Both the position numbers and the translations under genes were made by a program. A DNA stretch of 34,580 nucleotides from an uncultured Bacteroides sp. (lineage in GTDB: Bacteria; Bacteroidota; Bacteroidia; Bacteroidales; Bacteroidaceae), in NCBI GenBank assembly GCA_900542985.1, contig UQPQ01000029.1, positions 1-34,580 of the forward strand, in the 5' to 3' direction. A model generated the notes under the pieces. The model ran no database searches, was not told where the DNA came from, and worked only from the letters and a program-made list of their open reading frames with translations. The first letter of the stretch is position 1. Each line of letters opens with the position of its first letter. This document shows, piece after piece, positions 24,872 to 33,625 of this stretch.

Positions 24872-27037
24872 ATGAACATCGCTAAATATCTCTTATGCAC
24901 ATGCTGCATAGGTTTGTCTTGCATCCATACAGCTCCGGCACAAAACGCCGAAGAACTGTATAGGAAAGCAACAGAAACACAACAGGCAGAGACATGGAAC
25001 AAGTTGGCCGAATATCTTTATACGGCACGTAAAAACCCCACATTATTGCGTACTGCAACCGAACATGCCAAAAAGCTGGCACAAAAGAACAGGGACTCTA
25101 TAGAATGGGGAAAAGCTGTAATATACGGTTCTGATTTATTTTACCAGAAAGGAGAATTTCAATCCTATCAGAACGAAAACAGAAGAGCCTTAAAACTACT
25201 TCGGAATACTCACGAATACGGTTTGCAAGAAGTTGCCCTGAATAATATTGCAACTTCTTTCGGCGAGCAGGATCAAATTGATTCACTGATTTACTACACA
25301 CGGAAGGCAATGTTCCTGAACCGTCTCCACAAAGGGAGTAGAGGAAAATGGGGAGAAGAATGTCAGAATATGGCATATGCATACAGTGTATATGGAATAG
25401 CCGACTCCGCCTATCATTATACAAAGGAAACAATAGAAGCCTCAATCGAAGCCAAAGATACATTACGCCTGCTCGATGCTTATAGCCAGATGGCGGTATT
25501 TTATATCAAGAAGAAACAATATCCCGATGCTCTGAATTATTTTACCAAAGCTTTGGATATCTATGAACTGGTAGAGAATAAACACAACCGTCTTTATGTA
25601 TATACGAATCTGGCCGCCATGTATCATAAATGGGGAAAGAAAACGGCTGCCATTAAATTTGCAAGACATGCACTGAAAGATGCGGAAGGTACAGCCGAGA
25701 AAGCGACCTATGGCAAACTGCTCTGCAATTTGGGACTTTATCTGCATGCGGCCGGAATGTTCAGGGAATCGGCTGATACATTAAGAATGGCTCTTCCACT
25801 TGTCAGCGAATCGTTCCATTATCAAGGTAGTCTTTGCCAGACTTTGGCAAGCGATTATGATATGTTGGGTATGCCCGACTCTTGTGAATATTACCTGAAC
25901 AAAGTAGATAGTCTGGCAGAAACTCACCAGTTTGTACGGGGAGAATTGTTTTATGCGTCTAAAGTTGCCCTGCTGATGCATAGAAAAAATTACAGGGAAG
26001 CAGCTTTTTATGCCCAACGCTTTGTAAAACTGGATGAGCAAAAGGAGTTGACAGAAAGTTCTCCTTACATATACAACATGATATCGCTGGCACTGGAAAA
26101 AGGCACAGAAGATTATCGGACTGCACTGAAATACAAGAAAAAGGCTGCCAGCATGCAGGACTCTTTGTATCAGGAGAAAGCAAACATACAGATGAACGAA
26201 TTCTATGCACGCTACCAGACTACTGAAAAAGAACTGGAAATAGCCTCAATGAGACTGGCCAGACAAAAATGGATACTGGCTATAGTAGGAAGTGCATTGA
26301 TGATTATTATACTGTGTATGATTACTCTTTACCAGCGCATGAAACGAATCCGAAAAGAAAAGGAAGCGGCAGATCTGCATATCCGTATCCAACAGAAAGA
26401 ACAGGAACTGGAGAAAACAGAAAAAGAAATGCACTCGCATGTGATTGACTCTTATTTTAAAGGAATTGAAGCGGAACGGGAACGACTGGCTAAAGAACTG
26501 CATAACAATGTGGCCAATGAACTGTTGGGAATAAGTATGCTTATGAAACTACAGCCAGACAAAAGCGAAGAGGCAATACAACAATTACAGAAACTTCAAA
26601 AAGAAGTACGAACCATTTCGCACGACTTGATGCCTCCCATATTCAGACAAGTTACACTGACAGAGATTTTAAAAGCGCACATCTACAACCTCAACGTAAG
26701 AGGAAACTGCAATTTCGAACTAATACTGACGAATGAACAGGAGCTAAATAAAGTCACGGAAAAAATATCACTTGTAGTTTACAGAATGGTACAGGAACTT
26801 TCCGGAAACATCATTAAATATGCATCGGCTTCTGCAGCTACGATTGAGATAGAAGCAGGCCAAACGCACATAAAATTGAAGATAAGTGACAATGGTAAAG
26901 GGTTCGATCCGCAGAAAAAGAGAAAAGGAGTAGGACTTCAATTGGTCAAAAAACGAATCGATGAACTGAAAGGAACTTTCCTCTTAGATACTGCAACAGG
27001 AGAAGGATGCAGAATCACAATCACATTTCCTTTATAA
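24872..27037 (+). CDS. TPR-containing sensor histidine kinase (HisKA_3 type)
   Basis: The product has 721 residues. A signal peptide (cleavage near TAPAQ, residue 24) leads to a periplasmic array of tetratricopeptide repeats at ~30-440 (e.g. LDAYSQMAVFYIKKKQYPDA, LYVYTNLAAMYHKWGKKTAA). One transmembrane helix is at ~467-487 (WILAIVGSALMIIILCMITL), then a coiled coil, and a HisKA_3-type phosphoacceptor ERERLAKELHNNVANELLG with His544. The ATPase domain has an N box around QELSGNIIKYAS, a G1 box DNGKGF (~673-678) and GVGLQLVKKRI. Such kinases normally signal to a NarL/LuxR-type regulator; none is adjacent, so it is an orphan in this window. It is monocistronic, with its own promoter and a shared terminator. 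Confidence 0.9.
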   Translation: MNIAKYLLCTCCIGLSCIHTAPAQNAEELYRKATETQQAETWNKLAEYLYTARKNPTLLRTATEHAKKLAQKNRDSIEWGKAVIYGSDLFYQKGEFQSYQNENRRALKLLRNTHEYGLQEVALNNIATSFGEQDQIDSLIYYTRKAMFLNRLHKGSRGKWGEECQNMAYAYSVYGIADSAYHYTKETIEASIEAKDTLRLLDAYSQMAVFYIKKKQYPDALNYFTKALDIYELVENKHNRLYVYTNLAAMYHKWGKKTAAIKFARHALKDAEGTAEKATYGKLLCNLGLYLHAAGMFRESADTLRMALPLVSESFHYQGSLCQTLASDYDMLGMPDSCEYYLNKVDSLAETHQFVRGELFYASKVALLMHRKNYREAAFYAQRFVKLDEQKELTESSPYIYNMISLALEKGTEDYRTALKYKKKAASMQDSLYQEKANIQMNEFYARYQTTEKELEIASMRLARQKWILAIVGSALMIIILCMITLYQRMKRIRKEKEAADLHIRIQQKEQELEKTEKEMHSHVIDSYFKGIEAERERLAKELHNNVANELLGISMLMKLQPDKSEEAIQQLQKLQKEVRTISHDLMPPIFRQVTLTEILKAHIYNLNVRGNCNFELILTNEQELNKVTEKISLVVYRMVQELSGNIIKYASASAATIEIEAGQTHIKLKISDNGKGFDPQKKRKGVGLQLVKKRIDELKGTFLLDTATGEGCRITITFPL

Positions 27038-27038
27038 A

Positions 27039-27085
27039 AAGAATCCGGATTCCAGTTTGTTTCAGACCTTGGAATCCGGATTCTT
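27039..27085. terminator. Bidirectional terminator between the histidine kinase and cydB
   Basis: AAGAATCCGGATTCCA (27039-27054) and its exact complement (27070-27085) with a 15-base loop; A/T-rich flanks on both sides suit the two convergent genes. Confidence 0.9.
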
Positions 27086-27109
27086 TCATAAAACAGCTTT
27101 AAGTATTTC

Positions 27110-28261
27110 TTAATAAGAATGGTCGTCTTCTTTCAATTCTTCGGAAGTAATCGGTTTCTTATCGATGGCACGCCATGCATATACGATATATGCAAGGACA
27201 AAAGGAACGAGAATAGAAACATAGGCCATCACACGCAAAGTAAACTGACTGGAACAGCTGTTTGCCAATGTCAACGAGCTCTGCATATCGGCTGTAGAAG
27301 GATAATAAGCCGTATTGTTATATCCTACAACCAGCAATAAGGCAAGTACTGTAAATACGGTGCCTATTCCTGCAGCCCAAATTCCCTTGGTATACGAAGT
27401 ACAGAAAATGCTTTTCACCAGGCCATACAAGACTCCTGCAACTCCCACTAAAAACAGAACAAGCAGATAAGGCATAGCCAGTAAATTATGGAAATATTTG
27501 AAAGGTTCCATCACTATCTCCTGCGTTTCTGGATTTACAGCAAAACCATCTTTAAGCAAAGTGCGTATTACAAAAGCAAGGAAAAAGAAGAGAAAAGGAA
27601 CAGCATCGGTTATGAGTTGACGACGGCAACGGGCAATCAATGCCTCACAGCGAATATTATTGATAAAATAGAGATTTCCTAACAGACGGGCAAGGAAGAA
27701 AACAGCAAATCCCAGCACAATATTCCACGGATCGGTAAAAGCATCCAGACCATGCCATCCATTCGCCCAACGGCTAATTACCGGCATCATCTCATCAGTC
27801 ATATTTCCTTTATCGATAATAAAATTAGAGCCGTTGAAGAAAGTAGCAACTGCAGCTCCCAGCAATATTGGTCCTACAATACCATTGATAACTAAAAAAT
27901 ACTGATAAGTCCGTTTGCCTAAGAGGTTGCCTAACTTTGACTGGAATTCATAAGATACTGCCTGTAATACAAAACTAAAAAGGATAATCATCCACAACCA
28001 ATAGGCTCCTCCGAAACTTGTACTATAGAACAATGGGAAAGAAGCAAAAAAAGCTCCTCCAAAAGTAACCAGTGTAGTAAATGTAAACTCCCATTTACGA
28101 CCGGTAGAATTAATCATCAGTGTACGTTCTTCCTCTGTATGAGCTAAACGGAACAGTAGAGAATTACCTCCCTGAACAAATAATAAAAATACCAACAACG
28201 CACCCAGCAGGGACACTAAAAACCACCAGTAATGCTGTAGAAAAATATAGGTTGAATCCAT
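27110..28261 (-). CDS. cydB: Cytochrome bd quinol oxidase subunit II
   Basis: The product has 383 residues, multi-spanning, matching CydB: N-terminal helix YIFLQHYWWFLVSLLGALLV, then QGGNSLLFRLAHTEEERTLM, a NSTGRKWEFTFTTLVTFGGA segment, and helices with YQYFLVINGIVGPILLGAAV. With CydA it forms the inner-membrane bd oxidase that reduces oxygen to water at high affinity using quinol. In Bacteroides this supports growth at nanomolar oxygen and protects the cell (known of the genus). It lies 36 bases after cydA and ends at a bidirectional terminator. Confidence 0.95.
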   Translation of the reverse strand: MDSTYIFLQHYWWFLVSLLGALLVFLLFVQGGNSLLFRLAHTEEERTLMINSTGRKWEFTFTTLVTFGGAFFASFPLFYSTSFGGAYWLWMIILFSFVLQAVSYEFQSKLGNLLGKRTYQYFLVINGIVGPILLGAAVATFFNGSNFIIDKGNMTDEMMPVISRWANGWHGLDAFTDPWNIVLGFAVFFLARLLGNLYFINNIRCEALIARCRRQLITDAVPFLFFFLAFVIRTLLKDGFAVNPETQEIVMEPFKYFHNLLAMPYLLVLFLVGVAGVLYGLVKSIFCTSYTKGIWAAGIGTVFTVLALLLVVGYNNTAYYPSTADMQSSLTLANSCSSQFTLRVMAYVSILVPFVLAYIVYAWRAIDKKPITSEELKEDDHSY

Positions 28262-28297
28262 AATCTTATATCAAATAATAAATAAACAATGATGAAT

Positions 28298-29794
28298 TTA
28301 TGCTTCCTCAGGTCCTTTTTTTATTGCTTTCAGCATGATATTTATTTCGGCAATAAGCAGAACCGTAAACATCACAAGGAAAATAAAGAATGTAGTCTGC
28401 ACCGAACCTGTTTCCAGTTTTGATATAGCGGCATTTACCGGAAGCATATCCTGAATAGCCCATGGCTGACGGCCTACTTCTGCTACAATCCATCCTGCCT
28501 GACTGGCCAAATAAGCAAACGGAAGGCTCCAAAGAGAAATCCAGTGCAACCATCTTAACTGAGACAGTTTATGTTTCCATGCAACAATCAGAATCAAAGC
28601 AAACAGGCCTATAAAATAGACTCCAAAGCCTACCATCACTCTAAAAGACCAGAATGACAGCCACACATTTGGAACCAGTGTATTCGGATCTTTAATATAT
28701 CCATAGCCAAAATATTTCATGTTTTTATCCAGGACCTTACGGGCTTCCTGCATTTGAGCATTATCCCCCTCCTGTTTGGCCTTCCGATAATTGCCTAATG
28801 CCGTAATAGCCTTTTGCCCACGCTTAATTTTTTCCTCTACAGACAGCGCTTTCTCTCCATTGGGTTGTGTATATCCTCCTTGCAACAAATCATTGATTCC
28901 GGGAACAAAACCATCTGTATCATGAGTAGCAAGTAAAGACAACATACCGGGAATTTTAAGACTTCCTACTACAGTAAGCGGTTCGTGTGAACCACCCTCA
29001 TATAATCCCTCCATTGCAGCCAGTTTCATCGGTTGCAACTGAGCTACCTGATAAGCCGATTTATCGCCAGTAAAGGCTGTAACAAGTGATGCAAACAGAC
29101 CTACTCCTGCTGCTATCTTAATACTTGCCAAAGCAAACTCTTTCTCTCTCTTACGCAATAAGAACCAAGCACTGACAGCAATCACGAAAACTGCTCCTAC
29201 CATCCAACTGCTCAATACAGTATGCAAAAACTTCATTACCGCTACCGGTGAAAAGGCTACAGCTGCAAAATTCACCATTTCATTACGTACGGTTTCAGGA
29301 TTGAACTCCATCCCTACCGGATACTGCATCCACGAATTGGCTACCAAAATCCACCAGGCAGAAAAAGTCGCTCCTATACCTGTCAGCCAAGTAGAAGCCA
29401 AATGAAAACGTTTACTTACTTTATTCCATCCGAAGAACATGACGGCAATAAAAGTAGCCTCCATAAAAAAGGCTACAATACCTTCAATGGCCAAGGGAGC
29501 TCCAAATATATCTCCTACAAACCAGGAATAATTACTCCAGTTGGTACCAAACTGAAACTCCAGAATGAGTCCTGTAGCCACACCAATAGCAAAATTAATA
29601 CCAAACAGTTTCATCCAAAATTTTGCAGTTCGCTTCCAAAATTCATTATCGGTAATGAAATACAATGTTTCCATAATACCCATTATCACTGCTAATCCCA
29701 ATGTAAGTGGCACAAACAACCAATGATACATTGCTGTCAAAGCAAACTGGGCTCTCGACCAGTCAATCATCGAGGTATCAATACTTTCTAACAT
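28298..29794 (-). CDS. cydA: Cytochrome bd quinol oxidase subunit I
   Basis: The product has 498 residues. Haem ligands are in place: His24 (ALTAMYHWLFVPLTLG), His191 (VMKFLHTVLSSWMVG) and Met387 (FWSFRVMVGFG). The quinol-binding region has the QPMKLAAMEGLYEG motif (Lys257, Glu262), and the C-terminal signature GRQPWAIQDMLP is present. The Q loop (~260-380) is of the short type. It oxidises menaquinol at the periplasmic face and reduces oxygen at haem d. It is preceded by DUF4492 (17 bases) and followed by cydB (36 bases). Confidence 0.96.
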   Translation of the reverse strand: MLESIDTSMIDWSRAQFALTAMYHWLFVPLTLGLAVIMGIMETLYFITDNEFWKRTAKFWMKLFGINFAIGVATGLILEFQFGTNWSNYSWFVGDIFGAPLAIEGIVAFFMEATFIAVMFFGWNKVSKRFHLASTWLTGIGATFSAWWILVANSWMQYPVGMEFNPETVRNEMVNFAAVAFSPVAVMKFLHTVLSSWMVGAVFVIAVSAWFLLRKREKEFALASIKIAAGVGLFASLVTAFTGDKSAYQVAQLQPMKLAAMEGLYEGGSHEPLTVVGSLKIPGMLSLLATHDTDGFVPGINDLLQGGYTQPNGEKALSVEEKIKRGQKAITALGNYRKAKQEGDNAQMQEARKVLDKNMKYFGYGYIKDPNTLVPNVWLSFWSFRVMVGFGVYFIGLFALILIVAWKHKLSQLRWLHWISLWSLPFAYLASQAGWIVAEVGRQPWAIQDMLPVNAAISKLETGSVQTTFFIFLVMFTVLLIAEINIMLKAIKKGPEEA

Positions 29795-29811
29795 AAATTT
29801 ATTTATTAAGG

Positions 29812-30033
29812 TTAATAATCTATTGCACGTTCTATCAATTCAGTTCCTACATAGTTTTGCTTTTCTTTTTCGGTCTTTCCTCCCAGAAAAGAGGGAAAGA
29901 AAAACAATTTAAGGACAAAGAACATTATAAAAAGCTTTATGAGGATAATCATCCACAATGTCTTGCCCAATGTCATCTGGGAAAAACCATCTCTATAAAA
30001 CTTCCAGATATTAATTATATTCTTTTTAATCAT
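29812..30033 (-). CDS. DUF4492 small membrane protein of the cyd operon
   Basis: The product has 73 residues with one long hydrophobic helix (~25-48, LWMIILIKLFIMFFVLKLFFF) preceded by FYRDGFSQMTLGKTLW, the family signature. DUF4492 proteins sit directly upstream of cydA in Bacteroidetes and some epsilonproteobacteria. A role as a small accessory subunit or assembly helper of bd oxidase, comparable to CydX in E. coli, is inference. It is the first gene of the cyd operon, 15 bases or so after the predicted transcription start. Confidence 0.85.
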   Translation of the reverse strand: MIKKNIINIWKFYRDGFSQMTLGKTLWMIILIKLFIMFFVLKLFFFPSFLGGKTEKEKQNYVGTELIERAIDY

Positions 30034-30054
30034 ATTCTATTTTTACAATTATTA

Positions 30055-30086
30055 CAAAGTAAAGTCTTTTATCGATAAAAAACAAA
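30055..30086 (-). promoter_or_regulatory. Promoter of the DUF4492-cydAB operon with internal palindrome
   Basis: The minus strand reads TTTG (30086-30083), 20 bases, TTACTTTG (30062-30055), one base off TAnnTTTG. The spacer contains the perfect palindrome TTTTATCGATAAAA (30067-30080), a possible operator. Confidence 0.6.
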
Positions 30087-30146
30087 GATTCATCCTCGTA
30101 AATTGCCCGAGAAGCTACTTTATTTTTATGTAAAAATTGCAGTTTC

Positions 30147-30154
30147 TACCTTTG
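30147..30154 (+). promoter_or_regulatory. -7 element of the efflux operon
   Basis: TACCTTTG matches TAnnTTTG. It implies a start near 30161 and a leader of ~105 bases to the ATG at 30266 (or ~70 to 30233). No TTG is seen at -33. Confidence 0.5.
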
Positions 30155-30265
30155 TATCAGTAAAAATAAACGACAGTCCTTTCCATGATAGCAATATACA
30201 GATGATAGGACAAAAAAGAATTTATACAAAACATGTATAAACAACAGATGCAAATAAATAAAGTA

Positions 30266-31609
30266 ATGAAACAAAAAACTTTCTTTTTAGTCTGGCTCTT
30301 CTCTGCCGCTACGCCCCTTTTTGCTCAAGAGCAAAAAACATGGACACTAAACGACTGCTTGGAATATGCACTTGAAAAAAATATCCAATTGCAGCAGAAT
30401 ATACTGACGATGCAGGAAACTGAGATTGATGTAAAGAAAGCAAAAGCTGAACTCTTTCCCAGCCTTTCATTTACCACTGGTCATAATCTGATCAACCGGC
30501 CGTATCAAGAAAACAGCAACACGGTAAGTGGAACAGAAATCATCAGTAGTGACAACAAAAATACATATAACGGTAATTATAGCTTAAACGCACAATGGAC
30601 TTTGTGGAATGGCGGTAAGCGATTGAATAACATCAAACAACAAAAGACCAATTTGAAAATAGCAGAACTGAGCATCGCCGAAACAGAGAATATGCTGCAA
30701 GAAGAGATTGCCAAACTGTTTATTCAGATTCTTTATGCCGATGAATCCGTAGCCATTAACAAAAACACATTGGAAGTAAGCGAAGCTACTTATGTCCGCG
30801 GAAAAGAGCTTTTTACGGAAGGTAGTATTTCAAAAGCTGATTTAGCCCAACTGGAGGCTCAAATAAGCAACGACAAATATCAAGTTGTTTATGCCGAAAG
30901 TTCCTTACGTAACTACAAGCTACAATTGAAACAGTTATTGGAACTGGAAGGAACAGAGGAGATGAATTTGGCTTTACCCAAAGTAAATGAAGAACAAGTC
31001 GTCCGCCTCCTTCCGGCTCAAGAAGACGTATATCAGACAGCCTTAAGCACACGTCCGGAAATCCAAAGCAGCAAATACAGCATTGAAAATGCCAAACTGA
31101 ATATTGCCAGTGCTAAATCCGGATACATGCCTACCATCAGTTTATCGGCTTCGACCTCCAGTACAACCAATAGTGCCAGTACCAATAACTGGGCACAACA
31201 AATGAAGTACGGATGGAACAACATGATAGGAATCAATTTGAGTATTCCCATTTTCGACAACCGACAAAATAAAAGTAATTTACAAAAGGCACGTATACAA
31301 TATAGCAACAGTCAGCTGGAGTTGACAAACAAACAAAAAGAATTGTACAGCACAATCCAGAGTCTTTGGCTGGATGCACTCAACGCACAACAGCAATACC
31401 TTGCAGCAAATGACAAGCTGAAGAGTTGTACGACAAGTTTCGACATGGTCAACGAACAGTTTACCCTGGGAATGAAAAATACGGTAGAATTGCTTACAGA
31501 AAAGAATAATTTGCTTAGTGCACAGCAACAACAGGTACAAGCCAAATACATGGCCATACTAAATCGTACATTGCTGAACTTTTATGCGGGACAAAAAATT
31601 GAATTATAA
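30266..31609 (+). CDS. TolC-family outer-membrane efflux protein
   Basis: The product has 447 residues. The frame opens at 30233, but the ATG at 30266 gives a clean signal peptide (MKQKTFFLVWLFSAATPLFA, cleaved before QEQKTW), so it is preferred. Two outer-membrane-efflux repeats are visible: WTLNDCLEYALEKNIQLQQN at the mature N-terminus and VYQTALSTRPEIQSSKYSIE halfway, each followed by long amphipathic helices. Barrel strands include YNGNYSLNAQWTLWNGGKRL and MIGINLSIPIFDNRQNKSNL. It would form the trimeric outer-membrane channel of the pump encoded by the next three genes (12 bases to the adaptor gene). Confidence 0.92.
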   Translation: MKQKTFFLVWLFSAATPLFAQEQKTWTLNDCLEYALEKNIQLQQNILTMQETEIDVKKAKAELFPSLSFTTGHNLINRPYQENSNTVSGTEIISSDNKNTYNGNYSLNAQWTLWNGGKRLNNIKQQKTNLKIAELSIAETENMLQEEIAKLFIQILYADESVAINKNTLEVSEATYVRGKELFTEGSISKADLAQLEAQISNDKYQVVYAESSLRNYKLQLKQLLELEGTEEMNLALPKVNEEQVVRLLPAQEDVYQTALSTRPEIQSSKYSIENAKLNIASAKSGYMPTISLSASTSSTTNSASTNNWAQQMKYGWNNMIGINLSIPIFDNRQNKSNLQKARIQYSNSQLELTNKQKELYSTIQSLWLDALNAQQQYLAANDKLKSCTTSFDMVNEQFTLGMKNTVELLTEKNNLLSAQQQQVQAKYMAILNRTLLNFYAGQKIEL

Positions 31610-31621
31610 GAAAACGGTCAT

Positions 31622-32836
31622 ATGAAAAATAAAAAAATTATTATTACTACAGTTGCCGGAGTCGTTGTAATTGGAGGTTTCTGGCTTTTCAGTGGTTCAA
31701 AAGCACAGACTAAAATTGAGTTTGCTACCCAACAGGTACAAAGACAAAACATCAGTAATTCAATTACGGCAACAGGAACCATAGAACCTGTAACAGAGGT
31801 CGAAGTGGGAACTCAGGTATCGGGTATCATAGACAAAATCTATGTCGACTATAACTCGGTAGTAAAGGAAGGAGAAGTAATCGCCGAAATGGATAAGGTC
31901 ACTTTATTAAGTGACTTACAATCAGCTCAGGCCACTTACGATGGAGCAAAAGCCGAATACGATTATCAGAAGAAGCTATACGAACGAAACGAAAAATTAC
32001 ATCAAAAACAATTGATAAGTGATACAGACTACGAACAATCTGTATATAACTATCAACGGGCACGCAGTACATACGAACAAACAAAGGCTGCTTTGGCTAA
32101 GGCAGAACGAAACCTTTCGTACGCTACCATTACCTCCCCTATCAATGGAATTGTAACCAGTAAAGATGTAGAAGAAGGACAGACCGTAGCTTCAGGCTTC
32201 GAGACTCCGACATTATTTAACATCGCAGCAGACTTAACTAAAATGCAAGTTGTAGCCGATGTAGACGAGGCAGATATTGCAGGAGTAAAAGACAGTGCAC
32301 GAGTTACCTTCACAGTAGATGCTTATCCTGATGACGTATTTGAAGGAAAGGTAGCTCAGATCCGATTAGGAAGTACAAACAGCAGCAGTACGAGCAGCAC
32401 AAGCAGCACAAGTGAAACCGTAGTCACTTATGAAGTTGTTATTACTGCCGACAATCCTGATTTGAAACTTAAGCCACGTCTGACAGCCAATGTCACCATC
32501 TACACAGACGAACGCAACAATGTACTTTCCGTTCCCAACAAAGCATTACGCTTTGCCCCCAGTAAAGAAATGGCAGGCGGACGTGCCATCCAGAACTGCG
32601 AAGGAGAACATAAAGTATGGACATTGGAAAACAATACATTCATTGCACATCCTGTGAAAACCGGACTCTCTGACGGAAGCAATACAGAAATCCTTGGCGG
32701 TATTTCGGAAGGAACTCCTGTCATTACAGAAACAATCGTAAAAGGCAGTGAACCGACCCTGGGAGAAAGCAGTCCACAAGGAGAAAAAAGTCCATTTATG
32801 CCTGGACCACCGGATAAGGACAAAAAGAAAAAATAA
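31622..32836 (+). CDS. HlyD/MacA-type periplasmic adaptor
   Basis: The product has 404 residues. The N-terminal membrane anchor is at ~7-25 (IITTVAGVVVIGGFWLFSG). The lipoyl halves are TGTIEPVTEVEVGTQVSGII and NLSYATITSPINGIVTSKDV, flanking a coiled-coil hairpin (~95-165). The beta-barrel part has VVADVDEADIAGVKDSARVTF. A Ser/Thr-rich insert GSTNSSSTSSTSSTSET near 253-269 is encoded by short imperfect repeats (32381-32412). The C-terminal tail is Pro/Lys-rich (PGPPDKDKKKK). It links the inner-membrane ABC permease to the TolC channel as MacA does. The gap to the ATPase gene is 7 bases. Confidence 0.92.
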   Translation: MKNKKIIITTVAGVVVIGGFWLFSGSKAQTKIEFATQQVQRQNISNSITATGTIEPVTEVEVGTQVSGIIDKIYVDYNSVVKEGEVIAEMDKVTLLSDLQSAQATYDGAKAEYDYQKKLYERNEKLHQKQLISDTDYEQSVYNYQRARSTYEQTKAALAKAERNLSYATITSPINGIVTSKDVEEGQTVASGFETPTLFNIAADLTKMQVVADVDEADIAGVKDSARVTFTVDAYPDDVFEGKVAQIRLGSTNSSSTSSTSSTSETVVTYEVVITADNPDLKLKPRLTANVTIYTDERNNVLSVPNKALRFAPSKEMAGGRAIQNCEGEHKVWTLENNTFIAHPVKTGLSDGSNTEILGGISEGTPVITETIVKGSEPTLGESSPQGEKSPFMPGPPDKDKKKK

Positions 32837-32843
32837 TCTGATT

Positions 32844-33596
32844 ATGGATAATAGAAAAGTCATTATCGAACTACAGAATATCAAACGAAACTTTCAGGTA
32901 GGAGATGAAACTGTCCATGCCTTGCGAGGAGTTTCATTTACCATACATGAAGGGGAGTTTGTAACGATTATGGGTACCTCTGGATCTGGAAAATCCACCT
33001 TGCTGAATACATTAGGATGTCTGGATACGCCCACCAGTGGCGAGTACTTACTCGATGGAGTTTCTGTACGTACCATGGGTAAACCTCAAAGAGCAATACT
33101 CCGTAACCGGAAGATTGGATTTGTATTTCAGAATTACAACCTGCTTCCAAAAACAACGGCTGTAGAAAATGTAGAATTGCCTTTAATGTACAACTCTTCT
33201 GTAAGTGCAGCAGAACGCCGGCGCAGAGCCATCGAATCATTGATAGCTGTAGGATTGGGCGACCGGTTGGAACACAAGTCCAACCAGATGTCAGGTGGAC
33301 AAATGCAGCGTGTAGCCATAGCCCGGGCATTGGTCAACAATCCCGCAGTGATTCTGGCTGATGAAGCTACAGGAAACCTCGACACACGTACTTCATTCGA
33401 AATATTGGTTCTGTTTCAGAAACTACATGCCGAAGGACGTACAATCATCTTCGTTACCCATAATCCGGAATTGTCACAATACAGTAGCCGAAACATCCGG
33501 TTGCGCGACGGTCATGTCATCGAAGATATAGAAAACAAACATATTCTATCGGCTGCTGAAGCATTGGCTGCACTGCCAACCAATGACGAAGATTAA
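32844..33596 (+). CDS. MacB/LolD-type ABC transporter ATP-binding protein
   Basis: The product has 250 residues. The frame extends to 32748 inside the adaptor gene, but the ATG at 32844, 7 bases after the adaptor stop, gives the family N-terminus (VIIELQNIKRNFQVGDETVH). Walker A GTSGSGKST (44-52), Q-loop FVFQNYNLLP, signature MSGGQMQRVAIARAL (Met149 for Leu), Walker B VILADEATGNLD (169-180) and the H-loop FVTHNPEL are complete. The GxSGSGKST and ATGNLD forms are typical of the MacB/LolD group. In E. coli MacB the ATPase is fused to the permease; here they are separate, with the permease 29 bases downstream. Confidence 0.94.
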   Translation: MDNRKVIIELQNIKRNFQVGDETVHALRGVSFTIHEGEFVTIMGTSGSGKSTLLNTLGCLDTPTSGEYLLDGVSVRTMGKPQRAILRNRKIGFVFQNYNLLPKTTAVENVELPLMYNSSVSAAERRRRAIESLIAVGLGDRLEHKSNQMSGGQMQRVAIARALVNNPAVILADEATGNLDTRTSFEILVLFQKLHAEGRTIIFVTHNPELSQYSSRNIRLRDGHVIEDIENKHILSAAEALAALPTNDED

Positions 33597-33625
33597 GTGA
33601 TAGAACCTGATAAAAGAAATAAAAA

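Noticed and set aside
30233..30265. Earlier ATG of the TolC-family protein
   Set aside because: It adds 11 polar residues in front of a complete signal peptide that starts at 30266.
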